Source of the DNA: Deinococcus sp. JMULE3
GTDB lineage: Bacteria; Deinococcota; Deinococci; Deinococcales; Deinococcaceae
Reading direction: 5' to 3'
DNA: 64,000 nucleotides
Assembly: GCF_013337115.1 (NCBI RefSeq)
Contig: NZ_SGWE01000005.1
Coordinates: 1 to 64,000, forward strand
In this document: piece by piece, positions 61,088 to 64,000 of the stretch
Layout: each line of letters starts with the position of its first letter
How positions within the stretch are numbered: the stretch's first letter is position 1
The notes under the pieces: generated by a model
Seen by the model: the letters and a program-made list of their open reading frames with translations, nothing else
Database searches by the model: none
Told to the model about the DNA's origin: nothing
Program-made: the position numbers and the translations under genes

Positions 61088-63834
61088 GGCTCCTGCGGCT
61101 GGAGTTCCGTGAGCCGTCTGATGCAGGCCGGGCTGCTCAGGGCGCTGATCACGCTCAGGTCGAAGGGGGGCGGGCCGTCGCCGGGATCGTCGGCGTACGC
61201 CAGGAAGTCCAGCAGTTGCTGTTCGCTCAGGGGGCATGCGCCAGTCGAAGGCACCTGCAGGCCAGGCGTGCCGCTGGAACTGCCACCACTGGAACTGCCA
61301 CCGCTGACGCCACTGTCGCCGCTCACGCCGGGCAGTGGGGTCAGGCCGGGCAGGGCGGCGCGCAGGAATGCCTGCAGGTCCTGACGGTACAGGCGCGTGC
61401 CGGGCGTGTCACCCACCGTCAGCGCCTGCGCGCGGCTGTACACGAACGCGTGGGGTTTCGCGATGGTGCCGCTGACCGGGTAGGTCCGGGCGCACGCGGC
61501 GGCCAGGTGCTCGGCCAGCGGGCGGGTCGGGGGCGGCGGCCAGGGCACGCTGCACACCGCGCCGCTGAACGCCACGACCAGCGCGGCCCGGTCGAACTGC
61601 GTGACGGTCAGGGTCAGGCCGGGGCCGGGCAGACCGTCCGGGCCGGGCGGCGTGATGTACAGGCGGCTCATGGGCGATTCGGAGGCCTGGTTGTTGCCAC
61701 CCATCACCCACGCGCGGAAGGTGCCGGTCTGCCCGAACTGGATGGCCCGTTCAGGGTTGATGCCAAGGAAGTCCCCGCCACTCTCGAAGTTCTCCTGCAC
61801 GGCGCTCAGACCGCCAAAACTGACCGGGCCGAACGACACGTCCGCGAGGCTGACACTCAGGGCGTACAGGTCGCCGTCCGTGGCGTCCTGCGCGGCGCGG
61901 TTCAGGGCGCTGACGCCGGGGTCCTGCACGCCGAACGCCAGTTTGCTGAGGTTCAGGTCGCCGGTCAGGCCGGTCTGCTCGGCGCCCCTGAGCGGCAGGA
62001 CTTCCTGGGCGCTGTCCGGTGGGTCGAGGTTCACGGCGCCGACCACGCGCTTGCGGACCGGGGCGCCCGTGGTGCTGCGCGCCGGTGGGCTGGGCGGCAG
62101 GGCCGAGGTCAGGGTCGTGACGTCCAGCCCGAGCGCCAGGGTGGGGCTGGCGCGGCGGGTCAACTGGCTGTCGCTGGCGTCGGCCGGCACCCAGGACAGT
62201 ACCCACAGGTACTCCAGGGGGCGGCCGGGGGCGGGTTCGTCCGCTTCGGCCTGCCAGACGCGGACGTTGCCGTCCGTGCCGGTAAACGGCTTGAACAGGC
62301 AGCCTGGATGCAGCGTCTGGCCCAGGCGCTTCACGCTGAAATCCTGATAGCAGTTGAAGGGTTTCAGGCCGTTGCTGCGGGCGCGGCCCAGGTGCAGTTC
62401 GTCGGCCAGACCGTTGCCGAGCGGGCCGGTCATGGGCACCACACTGAAGCGCTGCCCGACCTGAACGCCCGTGACCTTCACGCGCACGCAGCGGGCCGAG
62501 AAGGGCAGCATGTCCGCGAAGGTCAGGGTCTGGCTGCGGTTGGTCTTGGCGTCCAGCGTGACCGTCTGGCACGGCGCGAACGCCTGTTTCATCCAGGCGG
62601 CGTCGCCAATCCAGGAGAACTTCTCGGTGCCCCACGTGGCGTACTCGGTGTAGAAGTCCGGCAGGGTCAGGTAAAGGCCGTTGCGCCCGGCCTGCCGCTG
62701 TTCGGGGGCGATGGTGACGGCCGCGTCGCGGCTGACGAGAATGTCGGCGTGGTTGAGCCAGTCGTCCCGCCCGGCGTTCGTTTCCGGCAGGTCCAGGTAC
62801 TGGGCGTAGACGCTGTACTTGCCGCCGTGGTAGCGGTCGGCGAGGTGCCGCCAGAAGCTGCTGGCCCGGTAGTTGCGCAGGTCCGAGGCGGTCGGTGCGT
62901 GCGGTTGCGGCAGGCTGAGGCTCATGGAGCGCAGGCCGTAGAAGTTCAGGCCGATGTCGTCGGACAGGCCGGGACGGTAGTCCGGGAAGCGCTCGCGGGT
63001 CAGTTGCAGGGCCATGGCGTCGGCCATGCCCTCGTGCAGCCAGTGGTGGATCTGGTCGCAGCGGTCCAGGCCAGGTCCGGTTTCCAGTGCCTGCGCGGCC
63101 TGCACCACGTGAAACAGTTCATGCGCGATGATGTAGAACGCCTTGGCGTCCGGGCCGCTCACCTGATCGGCGTTGATGCGGACGAACGACAGGTTCTCGC
63201 GGCTGATGCGGCCGCCCGCACTGCAGCGTCCGCCGGTGGTGGCGACCCCGTCGTACAGTTCGGGCGGCAGGACGTACAGACGCACGGCCCGCTGAGCGCC
63301 GACCTCCACGACCGGCCCGAGGTTCTTCCCGCCGGGCGACGTGAAGCCGAGTTTCTGGTACGCGGCCATCGCCTGCGCCGCGTAGCCCTCGAGTGTGCGG
63401 CGTCGCGCGGCACTCAGGCAGTCGTTCGGCAGGGACTGCTGCACGATCCCGGCGGCAGACAGTCCGAAGTCCGGGTCGTGGATGCCCCGCGCCGCCAGTT
63501 CCCGCCTCACGGACCCGCTGTACCAGTTGTCGTAGTACTCCTGGGTGGCCTCGTTCCCGAACAGGCGACTGGTGACCGCGTTCGAAACCGCCTGCCGGAC
63601 CTTCCCGGCGGTCGCCAGGCCGCCGCTGAGTTGCGTGCCGAAGTCCGGAATACCGGCCTGGGTCCCCAGCGTGTTCCAGCGGGCCGTCCAGTTCGGCGTG
63701 AGCTGCCACTGCGTGGCGTCGTAGAACGGGAAGCCGCAGTAGATCTGGTACTGCGCGGGCGTGAACGCCGCCGCGCGGCCAGTCAGACACAGCAGCAGCA
63801 CCAGCAGGGCGCGCAGGGCCGGAGTCCAGTTCAT
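61084..63834 (-). CDS. large secreted zinc metallopeptidase
   Basis: 916 residues behind CGGAGG. Signal peptide MNWTPALRALLVLLLCLTGRAAA. The peptidase motif AFYIIAHELFHVVQAAQ (HExxH) near residue 250 is followed by CDQIHHWLHEGMADAMALQL, with the second Glu of a gluzincin about 30 residues on. The rest is beta-rich with a Ser/Gly linker (GVSGGSSSGGSSSG) before a C-terminal Cys pair (TGACPLSE...SPACIRRL). The stop codon falls in the end of a dispersed repeat, so the native C-terminus may have been altered. It probably acts outside the cell. Confidence 0.85.
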   Translation of the reverse strand: MNWTPALRALLVLLLCLTGRAAAFTPAQYQIYCGFPFYDATQWQLTPNWTARWNTLGTQAGIPDFGTQLSGGLATAGKVRQAVSNAVTSRLFGNEATQEYYDNWYSGSVRRELAARGIHDPDFGLSAAGIVQQSLPNDCLSAARRRTLEGYAAQAMAAYQKLGFTSPGGKNLGPVVEVGAQRAVRLYVLPPELYDGVATTGGRCSAGGRISRENLSFVRINADQVSGPDAKAFYIIAHELFHVVQAAQALETGPGLDRCDQIHHWLHEGMADAMALQLTRERFPDYRPGLSDDIGLNFYGLRSMSLSLPQPHAPTASDLRNYRASSFWRHLADRYHGGKYSVYAQYLDLPETNAGRDDWLNHADILVSRDAAVTIAPEQRQAGRNGLYLTLPDFYTEYATWGTEKFSWIGDAAWMKQAFAPCQTVTLDAKTNRSQTLTFADMLPFSARCVRVKVTGVQVGQRFSVVPMTGPLGNGLADELHLGRARSNGLKPFNCYQDFSVKRLGQTLHPGCLFKPFTGTDGNVRVWQAEADEPAPGRPLEYLWVLSWVPADASDSQLTRRASPTLALGLDVTTLTSALPPSPPARSTTGAPVRKRVVGAVNLDPPDSAQEVLPLRGAEQTGLTGDLNLSKLAFGVQDPGVSALNRAAQDATDGDLYALSVSLADVSFGPVSFGGLSAVQENFESGGDFLGINPERAIQFGQTGTFRAWVMGGNNQASESPMSRLYITPPGPDGLPGPGLTLTVTQFDRAALVVAFSGAVCSVPWPPPPTRPLAEHLAAACARTYPVSGTIAKPHAFVYSRAQALTVGDTPGTRLYRQDLQAFLRAALPGLTPLPGVSGDSGVSGGSSSGGSSSGTPGLQVPSTGACPLSEQQLLDFLAYADDPGDGPPPFDLSVISALSSPACIRRLTELQPQEP

Positions 63835-64000
63835 GGTCACCTCCGGGGCGTGGCGGGAACTCGGGGGGTAGGCCGCCCGCCCCGAACGGCGCGGCGCAGC
63901 ACCCACGTGCGCGGCCCCGTTCTGATGCCCCCCACGCTACCACGCACCTGGATGTGGACGGGAGAGCCGTGGGGTCCGGGCGTGGAGTGACCAGTTCACA
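63835..64000. other. upstream region of the metallopeptidase, window end
   Basis: No gene starts here that I can support. Antisense frames are open only because of the high GC content. Confidence 0.4.

Noticed and set aside
61057..63990. 977-codon + strand frame
   Set aside because: Antisense shadow of the metallopeptidase gene; no motifs, and the minus frame has signal peptide, HExxH and ribosome site.

Overview
The window looks like a Deinococcus chromosome segment. It has high GC throughout, a dispersed ~140-bp repeat of the small noncoding type known from Deinococcus, several WYL- and SARP-type regulators, and at least nine genes whose TANNNT -10 box sits exactly 6 nt before the start codon, i.e. 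leaderless transcription. No rRNA, tRNA or replication origin was recognised. The genus call is an inference from these features.

Left part (1-16.7 kb). After the tail of a winged-helix regulator and an ATP-grasp gene comes a large CRISPR array (1653-5848, 59 repeats of 37 bp, 58 spacers). On its leader side is a complete type I-C operon on the minus strand: WYL regulator - cas3 - cas5c - cas8c (with an internal cas11c start) - cas7c - cas4 - cas1 - cas2 - leader - array. Junctions are 4- to 8-nt overlaps or short gaps. Array and cas genes read in the same direction. Directly upstream of the WYL gene, on the same strand, are a TPR/SARP-like regulator and a 42-residue signal-peptide ORF, possibly an added control layer on the CRISPR locus. 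The array carries two internal block duplications (3 and 5 spacers), and its old end abuts a decayed tyrosine-recombinase fragment.

Middle part (17-46 kb). This is accessory metabolism and stress response: a GH16-like protein, selO, a tetR-ohr-oxidoreductase operon, two tandem secreted metallophosphoesterases (the first broken by an apparent 13-nt deletion that removes its GHDH metal motif), a GNAT acetyltransferase, LysR with a divergent DJ-1/PfpI protein and an SDR, a MerR/MBL pair with a classical MerR promoter, arsR-arsC, a TRAP transporter (dctP plus fused dctQM), a hexapeptide acyltransferase, a recombinase-like gene, a TPR regulator and a secreted HExxH metallopeptidase. An IS3-family element sits in a lipoprotein gene whose two halves rejoin in frame once the element and one 4-bp target duplication are removed.

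Right part (46-64 kb). It holds another TPR/SARP regulator, a divergent SRAP-like gene with signs of a frameshift, a response regulator, a second arsR with two small cysteine-containing proteins, a beta-propeller protein, a tetR-membrane protein operon with a clear operator, and a histidine kinase whose response regulator has lost its receiver domain at a dispersed repeat. Then come a second WYL regulator, an IS5-family element, an aldehyde dehydrogenase and a large secreted metallopeptidase. Six copies or fragments of the dispersed repeat were found; three of them supply the stop codon of the neighbouring gene.
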